This document shows, in pieces, positions 14,928-26,874 of a stretch of DNA of 64,000 bases (within the stretch, counting starts at the first letter, position 1; every line of letters begins with the position of its first letter). The notes beneath the pieces are model-generated. The model ran no database searches. It was not told where the DNA came from and saw only the letters and a list, made by a program, of their open reading frames with translations. Both the position numbers and the translations under genes were made by a program. The stretch is from Myrica gale (Eukaryota > Streptophyta > Magnoliopsida > Fagales > Myricaceae): the NCBI GenBank assembly GCA_963930655.1, contig OZ005602.1, positions 28,843,840-28,907,839 of the forward strand, read 5' to 3'.

Positions 14928-15640
14928 TAAGGGTGGTTAACGGTAGTGTAAATGACGGTTTGACAAAAATCGTCACTGTCACCGTCACCGCAATTGATGA
15001 AATTTCATATTTGACACCGTCTAAGGCACAATAACCGCCCTTGCTGGTATTAACAGTAACGTTTATACGGTAACCGCTTAAAGGCTTAAACCATGTAATC
15101 ATTAGACAAAAAAATGGGCTTTTCATTTTTTTCACTATTTTTTTACTGTTTTTCTTGGGCTTTTTTGGACCATTAAGACCTTTTGATGCCCATATATAAA
15201 CAACAAATATAATCATTCAAATATCATAATCTGTTTAAATTTACAACATAATATCATAATCAATAATCATATCAAATAGACAAATATCATAAACTATTCA
15301 AACATAATATCATAGTCATTAATACTCATAACAAATATAATAAGTAGTCCAAAAGTCCAACATAATATCATATTCAAACATAAAGACTAAATTCTAATAA
15401 AAGTATCCAACAATGTGATATAAACCAACTATCATATTCCAACAAAGCCCAACAAAAGTATGTCACATAATCAATAATCATCTCAAGCCTCAACTAGGGG
15501 TGGTTAACGGTAGTGTAGGCGATGATTTGGCGAAAGCCGTCACCGCAATTGACGGAATCACATATTTGACACCGTCATCGCTAATGCACAATAACCGTAG
15601 TTACCGATTACGGTACTGCTACTGCAAATAAGCACCTCTA
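14928..15640. mobile_element. hAT-like non-autonomous DNA transposon
   Basis: The left end reads TAAGGGTGGTTAACGG and the reverse complement of the right end reads TAGAGGTGCTTATTTG, an imperfect terminal inverted repeat. The flanks are ATTATATG (14920-14927) and ATTTTATG (15641-15648), a 7-of-8 match to an 8-bp target duplication as expected for hAT. Both subterminal regions carry GC-richer repeats built on ACCGTNA and GACACCGTC (14930-15075 and 15495-15620) around an AT-rich core with repeated ATATCATA. No transposase ORF. Confidence 0.6.
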
Positions 15641-16107
15641 ATTTTATGGGAGTTAGTGAAAAAAGTGAAAAGAAAAAAAATTTGAATGAATATTATAGTG
15701 AAAAAAATAATTTGATGTATAGAGAGAGATTATTTTATATTTTTTTTACAAACCCACTATTAGTTTACTACAAAAAAAAAGCCTAATTTGAGTAGTAAAA
15801 TTTCAGATTTTGGCACTTATTCATCTCTCAAATCAATTCACTGTGATGAATTATTCTCCTAATCATTCCTTCTCCACGTGGCTTGATTCTCCTTTGGCAT
15901 TGTACTTAATAGCAAACTCAATCTTGGCCCATTTAAGTCTAATTTAAAGCCTAATCTTTAAAACCCATTAAGTCATAATTAATTAGACCCTAAAGCCTAC
16001 AAAAAGAAAAAAAGATATACAAACCGTACCCATAAGGAACATAGAGCAGCATGACAAGTTGCACCAAAACTTCTTCAAAAAGTTCAGACATCCTCATTTC
16101 TTCCGGG
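15641..16107. other. AT-rich spacer
   Basis: Low-complexity AT-rich DNA with A- and T-runs and no coding signal. Confidence 0.5.
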
Positions 16108-16485
16108 CAACTCTCTCTCCATGACCTTTGATGTTGCAATTCGAACGTCTTTTTTTTATGAGTGTAGTCATTTTGTGTCACTCGAATGTGGATATTTTGC
16201 GCTCTTGGACCCAAGAATCTAGTTCTATTGATCCACTTATTGGAGAAGCAGAAGCTGCTTTGTTGGCCTTGACTAAAGCATCATATCTACGTATGACCTG
16301 CAACTCTCTCCGCATGACCTTTGATGTTGCATTTCGTACCTCTTTTTTTATGAGTGCAGTCATTATGTTTCACTCGAATAGGGATATTTTACGCGATTAG
16401 ACCCAAGAATCTAGTTCTATTGATCCACTTATTGGAGAAGCTGAAGATGCTTTGTTTGCCTTGACTAAAGCATCATATCTACATA
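16108..16485 (+). repeat. 193-bp tandem duplication of an RNase H-like relic
   Basis: Copy 1 (16108-16300) and copy 2 (16301-about 16485) are strongly similar. In copy 1 the plus strand encodes SSIDPLIGEAEAALLALTKA, which resembles the GEA-x-AxxxAL helix of the plant RVT_3 RNase H-like domain found at the C-terminus of LINE polyproteins and in their host-derived fragments. Copy 2 keeps the same stretch with more damage. Inferred to be a decayed LINE-derived fragment duplicated in place; no functional gene. Confidence 0.6.
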
Positions 16486-17666
16486 TTTCCACTATACAAC
16501 CATCTAATTAGGCCAAAAACTTGGCCTAAGGCCAAATACTTCTCTCTCTTCTTTTTTTATTCTGTAACAAAAAAACTATAAAGGCTTTAAAATATCCTTT
16601 TTATAGAACTGAATTATTCCTTGCTAAATCAAGTAATTAATAACAAAGTCATAAATTAATAGTAGGAAAAATAATCATGCAAAATATATTAAAATTATAA
16701 TAAAATATCAATGATTGACAAAGGTACATATTTTCTCATAAAAGAAGTTAATTAGCATAAAAACATCTAATGAAATATAGGACATTATGTTATTAAAAAG
16801 TTCACAAGTAGAACATAATTAGATAAATTAATCATTTAAATTAACCTCATAAATGTAACAATAAGATCTATATTTAATCAAATGAATTTGGCCACAAATT
16901 TACTAAATAATTAACTAGTAATTAGATAGGAGGGTGTTATATTAATCTTCACCCTACAGCTATTAAACAACCGTTACAATATAGCCACACAGAACAAAAA
17001 AAAAAAAGAACCGTTACATGTAAATGTACAATCTCATCCTATCAGTTTTCTCCCGTCACCACCACCACCTTTTGCTGCTTTTTTCACCTTCTCAACTCCT
17101 GTATTGGCATGACTCTTTACACTATCCACCACCAAGGTTATCACTGGCATCTTGCCTTCCATGCTAGCTACCACAGTGAAATCCCGATTCAGTCACCTTA
17201 TCTAGGATCACCATATTTAGTATCACCATATTTTCCCTTACATTAGTGAAATCTCAATCGACTAGATGGAAATTAGAGGACCATTTTTGTTTCAAACAGT
17301 TGAACTAGTCACCGCCGGTTTTGTATCAGGCCGACTTTCGATGGACTACCGAAAATTGCAACACTAGTGTACAATCGTCTTCCTGATGTTGATCACTTTA
17401 CTAACCACGGCGCCAATCACCGTTGCAACAAAAGTTAGTAAGCGCCTTCGATGGACGATAGGAGGCCTACGGGTCGTGAACTCTGAAAATCTGATGGCGG
17501 CTCAGTCCTAACCAAGCGGTGGACTAGGTCTACAGCTCCGAGATCTTCCGTATTGCATGCTAGTCCGATGCAACCCCAATTGGTATGTTTTTTTTTTCTC
17601 TGATCGTTGTTCTGTCAACATACTTGACACGTTTTGATATTTAAAATGCATGTTTGACACGTATAG

Positions 17667-17710
<44 letters not shown>

Positions 17711-19150
17711 GAATGTAGATTTACATAAATGCATGGTTGATGAATATCATACTTAGAAGCATTGACAATTGGACTTTTGAACCATCATGTTTTTGCAATG
17801 TAATCCGTTGACTAAGATCTAAGGATAAAACTATTTTCTGCAAAGACGAGTAAAGTCATAAAAGATCTGCTCTAATTTACTGTCTATTTCTTTTCAATTT
17901 ACTGCTAGAATTGTTCTAGCAAAGGTAATTCGGGTTAACTGTGTAGTATATATGATATTACAGTTGGGTATCATTTTCCGAGATTAAAGGAAGTTGTTTC
18001 CCTTTTAACGACTGGCATGCTTAATCATTCCTTCGACGGCATATACTGTAAGCACATTTATTGAGTTCTTAAAAAGTAATCGTGATGTTCCAATTGAATA
18101 GGAAAAAGAAAATGGAATCATGATGAAATTCATTATGTTCTTAAAAAATTGATAAGAGGCCGATTTATTTTCTTGTTAATTAATATGTTTTTGGACGAAA
18201 ACTCACGTGCTATGTATAAGAAAAACCCAAAACCTCGTATATCGACGATTGCTCATCAACATTGACCTCACGCCATCTATTACCAAAAGAAAGAAAGAAA
18301 GAGGATAAAAAATGAAAGAGTTGCGATCTTGTAAGGAAGTATTAAAAAAGGCTAGCTTGTGAGTTGTGACTTGTCCTGGGTCCTCCCGTTCTTCCAAGAA
18401 CAATCCCACACGTAGTTCTTGGATTCCCTTCCCTTTCATTTCACGTAAACCCAATTGAGCAAGCTAGTGTTTCCCTGATCTGTATTCTCTCACTTTGGTG
18501 GGTACTGGGTGCCCATTCTATGTTTCACGAGCAATGTCGGAAATCCTGAAGCAAAAGCACAGGGGAACATAACCCACATGAACTATGTCGTAGACTCACG
18601 GCATCGAAGGTTCCGCCGACTAGCATTCGTACTGTTCGCTTTCCCTTTCTTTCTGGTTTGATCTTTGGTGTAACGCTTGCTTGTTGACTGCTTTCGGGGG
18701 TAGATGGCCAAAACCGTAAGTTAAGTTTTCAATGTTTTTGTTTTGCACGTTTGTATTATGAGCGAATGATCTGAGAAGTCTAAAACTCAGGTGTTGAACC
18801 CATTTTGAATAGCCTTTTAGTTCTGGCATATCAATTTTGTTGGGTCACTGGTGCCGAGAAATTCAAGGAGAGGATTTGGCTTTGAATTTGGTGAAAAGCT
18901 CGCCTGTAAATTCGTTGTTCTTGTTGTTGCTGTGGAGGTGATCTGCTGATTTTGATTTGTGTGGTTGCTGGGGTGCAAAACCCTTCTAAACTCTGCAAAT
19001 TTGTTTACAATCAGAGGCTTAGAGGCTGTTAAGTTGAGTTTGCAGTTTGAAAGAATTTTCCAGAAAGGTTTTTGCTTGTAAGCATCTTTTGTGGTCTCTC
19101 TATAGAATTTAGTGTTGAATACCTTGAGCTCAGTATAATTGGTGAAGAAG
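16486..19150. other. Spacer and GPDH upstream region
   Basis: 16.5-17.0 kb is AT-rich. 17.05-17.58 kb is more GC-rich without an open frame or recognised motif. A microsatellite sits at 17669-17707. The last 600 bases probably hold the GPDH leader: a GTAAG donor at 18716 and a CAG acceptor near 19133 would make a leader intron, but this is only inference. Confidence 0.4.
17669..17707. repeat. (AT)n microsatellite
   Basis: About 19-20 uninterrupted AT units. Likely length-polymorphic. Confidence 0.95.
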
Positions 19151-22100
19151 ATGGTTGGAACCAGTGAAGTAGTGAACTCAAATGACTCTAATATGCCAAT
19201 TCTCTATCCACATGTTGCTTTAGAAGAGAAGGTCGATGAGCTTCGTCGCCTTATGGGAAAAGCTGATAATGATCCACTGAAGATTGTTGGTGTTGGGGCA
19301 GGTGCATGGGGTAGTGTTTTTGCAGCTATGTTGCAGGACAGTTATGGTCATTTCAGAGAGAAGGTTCAAATTAGGATATGGAGAAGACCCGGTAGATCTG
19401 TTGACAGAGACACAGCCAAGCAGCTGTTTGAGGTGATCAATTCAAGGGAGGATGTTTTGAGGAGACTGATCAGGCGGTGTGCATACTTGAAGTATGTCGA
19501 GGCAAGATTAGGTGATCGAACACTTCATGCAGATGAACTTTTGAAGGATGGATTTTGCTTGAATATGATCGATACCCCTATCTGTCCTTTGAAGGTTGTC
19601 ACTAACTTGCAGGAGGCTGTGTGGGATGCCGATATCGTAGTGAATGGCTTGCCCTCAACAGAGACCCGTGAGGTATTTGAAGAAATCAGTAGGTATTGGA
19701 AAGAGAGGATAACACCTCCAGTCATCATTTCTTTGGCAAAGGGTGTAGAAGCTGAGTTGGAGCCTGAACCATGCATTGTAACTCCCACTCAAATGATCAA
19801 TCGAGCAAGTAAGACTCCTTACCTCTTTTCTTGAATGTCGTTGTTTGTATTCTATCACCAGAATGCCTTGGTTGGCTCTGCATTAAGTTCTGCTATTTAT
19901 CTTCACTTCGTAATTCTAACGCTCACTCTTTATTGCGCTGAATAAACTAATCGGTGTTGTCCCTTTCTTCCCTTTGTCAACTGAGAAATGTGAATTGGCA
20001 GCTTAAGTCGCAGCATACGAAGGGGAAACATTAGGACTCTATGCTCTCTTGGTTTGGCAAAAGTGGCATTCAATGTTTAACACAATTGATCCATTTAGCT
20101 CAAATAGTTTATAGTTGGTTACCAATAGGGCCTTCCCCTCCCAATCCCCTCTGCTACCATAGGCTGAACCTAAGATAGATCCCCTTTTGTGTGCGTGGAA
20201 GTACCTCACAACGACAACAGCTGGTATGGTATCTCATTCTATTCCCATAGTAACGTCCAGTGCCTGTAGATTGAGCCATGTGTTACTTTCAGTTACTTGG
20301 CTGATTTTTGTACTCCGTTAGCCCTTCCCCTCTCACTTGGATTTTAGGCAACGGTGAAGGGGGGCCAAAATACTAGATTGTAGTAATTGTGTGTACAATG
20401 CTTAGTTCATGACCCACTACAATTCACTTAACTCGATTTGGAAAGAACAAAGGGCTCTCCGATGCCATCAAAAACAGAATTTTGTGCCAGTATTGGTGCT
20501 TCCTTTCTCTTAATTTCTTTTGGTTTCTTCCGTATTGTGTTGTGATATGATTTATTAAGATTTGCAGCTGGTGTTCCCATGGAGAACATTCTTTATCTTG
20601 GAGGACCTAATATAGCATCAGAGATCTACAACAAAGAATATGCTAATGCTCGAATATGTGGAGCTGAAAAGTGGAGGAGACCCTTGGCAAATTTTTTGAG
20701 GCAGCCTCACTTTATTGTGTGGGACAATGGGGATCTCCTTACTCATGAAGTTATGGGAGGCTTGAAGAATGTCTATGCTATTGGAGCTGGTAAGATTCGG
20801 CATCTTAATAGACTAAATGTCTGTTACTATGCTCGAGAGTCTTTTTTTCGACCATAGAAGAAGTTTTATTATCATGAGAATCGTGGGAAACTTCTGTTTT
20901 CACTTGACAATGTCACTGAGAAGCTTAAAAAGAGGAAAATGAATAATCCATATAGAATACTACTTGTTTAGGCAAATAGAGTAGAAATCAATTCCATAAA
21001 AATATAGACTACTACCTGGTTAGGCTTAGATGGGATTGATTTCTTCTCTATGTGGATGGAGTTTATGAGAACATTCAAAAATCTATCAGTTCTTTGGAAG
21101 AACTCTTATGGAGGTTGTGATCTTTGTGTCCATGTATCCAGACTTCCTTCCCATCATTATGACCATGTTATGTGGCAGCTCATATCTATGTATAATATAC
21201 AAGCTGCCAGAAGAGTCTCGTGTTTCTTTGCTGCTAAGGAAGAGAAGATAGTTTAGGATGTAGGCGATAGTTTTGCCCATTCCCCTCAACCTCAGTTTCA
21301 GTTTCCTATACCTTCGTACAAAAATGTCTCACTTTGTATTTCACGCGGGATCTTCTGTCAAAGCATTTCATGAGCTGCTCTGTAAGCTAGCTTATGTTTC
21401 CTTTGGAATGTCTTTCATAAATAAAGCTTATATCTTTCAATTTTGTGTATGATCATCATTCTGTCATGTTTAAGAATATATTTACAGTATACATATATTT
21501 CAACCTTCACTTTGGATCCCACAGGAATGGTAGCAGCTCTAACCAATGAGAGTGCCACCAGTAAATCGGTATACTTTGCCCACTGTACATCGGAGATGAT
21601 ATTTATCACTCATCTCTTGGCAGAAGAACCAGAAAAACTTGCTGGGCCTTTGTTGGCTGACACTTATGTAACACTGTTGAAAGGTCGTAATGCATGGTAT
21701 GGACAAAAGTTGGCCAAGGGGGAATTGAACCTCGAAATGGGTGATAGCATCCAGGGCAAAGGGATGATTCAGGTGCGTGTCTTGATTGATTAAAGGGATG
21801 GTCAATAAACAGACTCTGACAAATGACGTTGACTCAAAAAATGCAGTCAACTAGAATAGTGCTCTCTGTTTTACGTGTTTTGGATTTCTTTCTTAAGTAA
21901 CCCAATTAACTTTTGATATGTCCTCAGCGACATGCAACAATAACCTTACTTCCTTTCATCATTACACAAATATCTTGCGACAACTCACTGTCATATATAA
22001 ACGTACGAGCTTCTAAAAGAGCGAAGTTTCTTTGTTACTAATGGAAGGTGGACAATAGATAACTACTTTGTTCAAATTTATTTTGGGTGTAGGCGATATT

Positions 22101-22635
22101 TTTGCGTATTCCTTTACCTCAGTTTCCTATACCAATGTACTGGTTTGTGCAGGGGGTATCTGCTGTTAAAGCATTTTATGAGCTGCTCTGTCAGTCCAGC
22201 TTAAGTGTCCTACATCCCGAAGAAAATCAGCCTGTTGCTCCAGTTGAGCTTTGTCCCATCTTGAAGATGCTATATAAAATACTTATAACAAGGTACTAAA
22301 ATCTATCTTCCTCTTTGCTCTCTTATCCATGTTGGCAGTTGCAGCCATGAATACACACATGATTGATAACATACATTTGGAAGTTGATAAAATCTAGTTA
22401 CATAGACCCTTGAACTCTGATCTGGTGCATTCCATATATTTGAATCAGTTACCTGTACTGACTCCTATAAGTAAAACATACTGCTTTTCTGTCTTAAATG
22501 TTCAGGGAGTGCCCATGTCAGGCCATTCTTCAAGCATTAAGGGATGAGACAATGCATGATCCGCGAGACCGCATCGAGATTGCACAAACCCATGCTGTTT
22601 ACAGACCATCTCTTCTTGGTCATCAACCTCGATAA
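19151..22635 (+). CDS. GPDHC1: NAD-dependent glycerol-3-phosphate dehydrogenase, cytosolic GPDHC1 type
   Basis: Interconverts dihydroxyacetone phosphate and glycerol-3-phosphate with NADH/NAD+ in the cytosol; the plant GPDHC1 enzyme is tied to redox balance and to glycerolipid supply. Exons: 19151-19808, 20568-20789, 21525-21772, 22153-22292, 22506-22635; all GT-AG; 465 residues, the usual length. The N-terminal Rossmann fold has [17 protein letters not shown] (residues 45-61), followed by the IRIWRRPGR segment, [26 protein letters not shown], the [13 protein letters not shown] segment with the catalytic Lys, [10 protein letters not shown] and GKGMIQG. Start chosen at the ATG at 19151; an in-frame TTG at 19139 is not used. 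Every exon join restores family sequence, and the protein closely resembles the Arabidopsis enzyme. The C-terminus ends SLLGHQPR. No damage seen. Confidence 0.97.
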
Positions 22636-23578
22636 GAAAATGCCAGTCACCTTACTCTAAAGTGAAATTTTTTCACTTCTGAATTGGTGTAAATATAAGT
22701 CAGTCAGTTTGCTTAGAAGAGGAAAAAGGGTAAGCTAGTTACTGTAGCTTCTATAGCTCTTTAATAATGAGAGTTGACGAGGCTATGCTCCAAAAATAGG
22801 GAGAACAGGGTTATGTTAAGAGTGTTTTTTTGTTCATGACATTCTGTTGTGTAATTTACTAAACTTATCGAACGAACTTTCATTGATGTAATGTTTCATC
22901 GAGATTGAAACCAAATTACGATGTCATTTTCTTGTTCCGGAATGGGTTTCAGTTCCTTCAATTTTGGGTTATGGTTTCATCAAATTTTGCATGGTTTTTC
23001 GTACCTCATTGATGACAAAGTGTAAAATTAGCAGGTACCACACACCCTGACCAAAAACACAAAAATAATCAAGGCAAATTCCTGAACCCCGCATCAATCT
23101 ACATGAAGAAAAAAGGGTCCTTTGCTCAAAGTGAGTTGAAGTTATGCAGTTCCCCTTGCATGCCATGAAGGAAGGATTCAAAAACATTTATATTCATTAA
23201 CAGTATATTATGAAGTAATTCTAACACAGGACTGCAATGATATTGAGTCTTTTAAGCTGATTAAGAGGATACAAAATCCTTTGGGATAAATTCTTAACTG
23301 ATACAACAATAACAAAACACAGCAAACTAATAAAGTTAGAATAATTATCTGATTGAATAACAGTCAAGAATTTACAATTCCTTAAATGTTTTCATGATTG
23401 ATGGTGGTGATCCTTCTGTATCATAGAGATGAGACGACTAATGGAAGAAGATACTCTTTGAAATGCAGTTTTGTTCCGTCTTTTTTTTTAATTCCTGGCG
23501 TATTTTTGTTCCATCTGCAAGCCTTTATAATAGGACACGAGAGGAAGTTCAGATAGTCGGAGCGAGTCGGAGAGAGAG
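22636..23578. other. GPDH 3' UTR and short intergenic region
   Basis: The 3' UTR of GPDH probably reaches about 22.9 kb. The last part, before 23579, is the promoter/leader of the next gene, with a TATAAT-like box at about 23525. Nothing else seen. Confidence 0.4.
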
Positions 23579-25599
23579 ATGTCTCTGGTGGACTACGGTT
23601 CTTCCTCGGACGACGACGTATCGGAGGCCGAAGAAGAACGAGAGGACGAAACCGAACAAGCTCCAAATCCCCAGCCTCCTATTCCTACTCTGAACCAGTA
23701 ATTCTCGTTCTCTCCCAATTTTGGAACATCCCAGTTAAGTTAATAAATCAAGAATGATAAAGTTTTCTTATTTTATCTTAGGGTTCTAAAGTTTCATATT
23801 CTCCAATTGTGATTGGCGAGTAAATGAAAGGAAACGGAAACAAAAATATGATAAATTTTTTGTTCCTCTCCCGGCATGCTATGTTCTGTGGTTTCAAAAT
23901 TTCCAACAATTTCTCTGCAATTAGGGTATCTGGAACACCATCGAGCCAACCAGTAGAAACTACTGCCACGCATTCATCCGAGCCTTCTTTCGAGAGACTT
24001 CCTGACGCTTCCTTTCTCTTGAACTCACCGGCTACGTCATCCAATCTGATGAGTAGCACCGACCACTTCTCTCGAGTTGCTGCTGCTATGGCCGAAAATG
24101 TGTCGCGCAAGAGAGACTCAAATGGGTCAGCTTTGGCTTCCTCTCTTCCCCGAAGTTAGGTTCCTCGAGGTACATTGCCTCCTTCCAGGAATGTTCCGGA
24201 TACTGGGGGTGGCATGCTTGTTCCGCCCCAGCTCAGTGGAAGGTCAGTTCCAATACTATTAAGCGAGTGAACCCGTGCTTGCCAATAACTGGTAGTTCAG
24301 TCTAGCTTAATTTTCCTTCTCTCGCCGTTTGCTTCTGATGGCATTCGTTTTGACTTCTTTAGTGACTGCTATGATGGGGTTTGCTAAACCCTACTTACAC
24401 TTCATAGAAACTTTTATTTTTGCCCAAAAGAAAGACTACTTTTTTATATACCTTGTAAAATCAATAGAATTAGGATTGTAGTATGTTATTCCTTGTAAAT
24501 CAACCATTAGAAAATATTGAAGTGGAGCGAGTAGTTTTAACTGTACTGAGTTCAGGATTCCATGCCATCAGAATTTGAGCTGAGAGACCCTTTCTGTATA
24601 TCTTGCTAACCTTCTCTGGTTTTGGGATCGATTTTTACAGGAATTTCGTCCTTTGATCTTATTATTCTTAATGAACTAAGTATTGAACTAGTTCTCCTTA
24701 GCTTTTTAAGATTTTCAAAAAAACATCCTGGAGGCTGTCTATAATTTATATCTGGTTTCATGTCTTAAAGCTTGTTGCTCTTTGACTGTGATCCTATGTG
24801 CCTGGAATCTATCCTGTTATTACTCTTTCTCCTCTCTCTAGCTCTCTCCTTACTTCTTACCTCTGATTTTTGTCCCCCCCCTCCAACCCTCCTCATTTTG
24901 TAACGTGTACCATATTCTTTCTCTTTTACTCCTGCATTGACTGAATTTGATATCACTAGTGGGTGGTTTGATAGTACTTCTCTTGTTGGGATAATTATCT
25001 GTTCAAATCTGCTGTAACTTTTGTAGTATCGGTTTTACCCATTCATCAAAATGCTACTGCATCAAGCCCTTTCTCTTATCACGGAGTTCCTAAATCACTG
25101 ACATGTAGACAATAAACTTGCATGAAAATTCTTTGAATTTCCATTTGTTCTTTACTTTTTCATGACTTGCTTCATGACGAAGATATAAATGATGCCCATT
25201 CCATCATCATTAAATTAAGCATAAAAACGTTGAAGTAGTGTATATATTTAAGCTAAAGAATAAATTCGATTTTGTTGCATGCTTATGCTTGATGGTTGCA
25301 AGGTCTGATAGGTATTTGCTGTATAAGCTCCTTGAGAGATAGCATCTCTAAAATTTATTTCAATGGAATCTGTTTTTTTCTTGTTGGAAGGGGCCTGAAT
25401 TTGCTATTGATTGGATATACTAGCATTTTGCAATATTCTTTTGTACAGAAGCTTGAACTAGGCTGTGGTCCCTCCGTTTTAATTGAGAGAAGTGCCATTA
25501 CTGATTATTCTTTGTTTTGATTTTTCCAGGAGCAATGTTGTTACAGAAGATATAGGGAAGCTTTTCGTCAGAAAGCCTGCTGAACCATCCACCAACTAG
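23579..25599 (+). CDS. Conserved plant protein of unknown function, interrupted by an in-frame TAG
   Basis: Not assigned to a named family. Three exons: 23579-23697, 23925-24242, 25530-25599; GT-AG introns; the lengths sum to 507 nt (169 codons), so the splice model is in frame. The N-terminus is acidic (MSLVDYGSSSDDDVSEAEEE), then a Pro/Ser/Thr-rich low-complexity middle, a basic patch (SRVAAAMAENVSRKRDSNG), a VPDTGGGMLVPPQLSGR block and a C-terminal TEDIGKLFVRKPAEPSTN tail. These last blocks look constrained, and the third exon restores them in frame. An in-frame TAG at 24157-24159, after SLPRS, would cut the product to 117 residues; a Lys codon (AAG) is the likely ancestor. The intron downstream of the stop should expose the mRNA to decay. 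It could be a null allele, a sequencing error or a dying duplicate. It lies head-to-tail after GPDH. Confidence 0.7.
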
Positions 25600-26874
25600 T
25601 GGATCTTTGAATAAAATCGTTGATACTGGGCACTGTTGTGGATAAGCTATTGAACTTCTTCAAGATTTTGTATTTGTAGAATGTTATACTAAGTGAAATT
25701 GTAGTTGACACGGTTGCCTTAGGCTCTTGCTGGATGAACTCTTGCAGATAGTATTTGATGGTCTTTTTTAAGCAGTTCAGTTAGGCAGACGAGTTGCTGG
25801 TGAATATCTGATTAATTGTCGATCTTTTGATTTTGGTAATCCAACAGCCATTAAGTGATGATCATATGAATGGCTCCTAAATTTCTTAGCAATTTGAGGC
25901 TTAGCGATGTGGTCAATTCTTACCCTTTTGACTCCTTGTCTTATATATTCATGGCTGTTGAAAGCCAGGAGCCCTCTGCAGATCGATGGTTCTTAAAGCC
26001 TTAACCACTAGATTGGCAGCCCTCATGGCTTCAACTTACCCCTTTCACTGTTCCCAGGAGACAACAGTGAAACCGTTGAAAAAAAAAATTCTCCTAGTAA
26101 CCTCTTCACAAGGTGCTCCTATAGTGAATCAATCTGAAGTGAAGAGATAAGGGGCTGTTTCGATCTTTGGTTTTTCAGCCCACTGAAATTGGAGCTTACG
26201 CACTTCCGTGGCTTCATTTCGAGGGACAATTTCTGGCAGAACATAGGTTGATTTGGCTGCCAAAAACTACCAAATACTGATTGGTAAGGGTATGATGCAG
26301 TGAACAAATAATCAGTTCTTTCTTTCTCCGTTCTCCGTTCTTTTGGGTCCATGATGCCCATCTCTTACATCCTAGAGGGAGTTCTGTCGAATTGGGCACT
26401 AAAATGTTCTTATCCTATTTAGTTTTAAGACTTTAGCCGGTGAATCAAATTGCGGAACCTTCCCCCAAAGCAAATTTTACAGAGGAGTTGGACACAAAAA
26501 TCCAAAAGTAACAAGGCATAGGCAACACATGAAAGAAAAGACTGCAAATAAGCGGGGAGTTATCCCATCCACAATTCACTTTGTATTCAGATCCAGCCAA
26601 TTCTATGACTCGGATACATAATATATTTCACATGGAAATGGCAAATATGGAGAAGCCGTTGAAAAATCTAATGCTCTGCTTTATGCAAGGATGGAAGAAA
26701 TAAGAGGCAATCATGGCAACGTACAAGGAAGATTGTTAGTTCAAGCAACTTAAATATGGCACAAAGCCATCACCATTGTCCCTAAAAGAGCCTCCATTAT
26801 TTAAGAATATAATTTGAATTACCCTGATATCAATTTTTCTAGTTAGATCCATCAGAAGCATTCCTCTGAATCTG
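25600..26874. other. Convergent intergenic region
   Basis: Holds the 3' ends of the small plus-strand gene and of the minus-strand Ca2+-ATPase gene. The ATPase 3' UTR likely covers about 26.5-26.87 kb. ORFs at 26119-26399 (-) are short and unrelated to known proteins. Confidence 0.4.

Noticed and set aside
19139-19150. Longer start for the GPDH frame at a TTG
   Set aside because: The frame begins with TTG; the ATG at 19151 gives the normal family N-terminus MVG.
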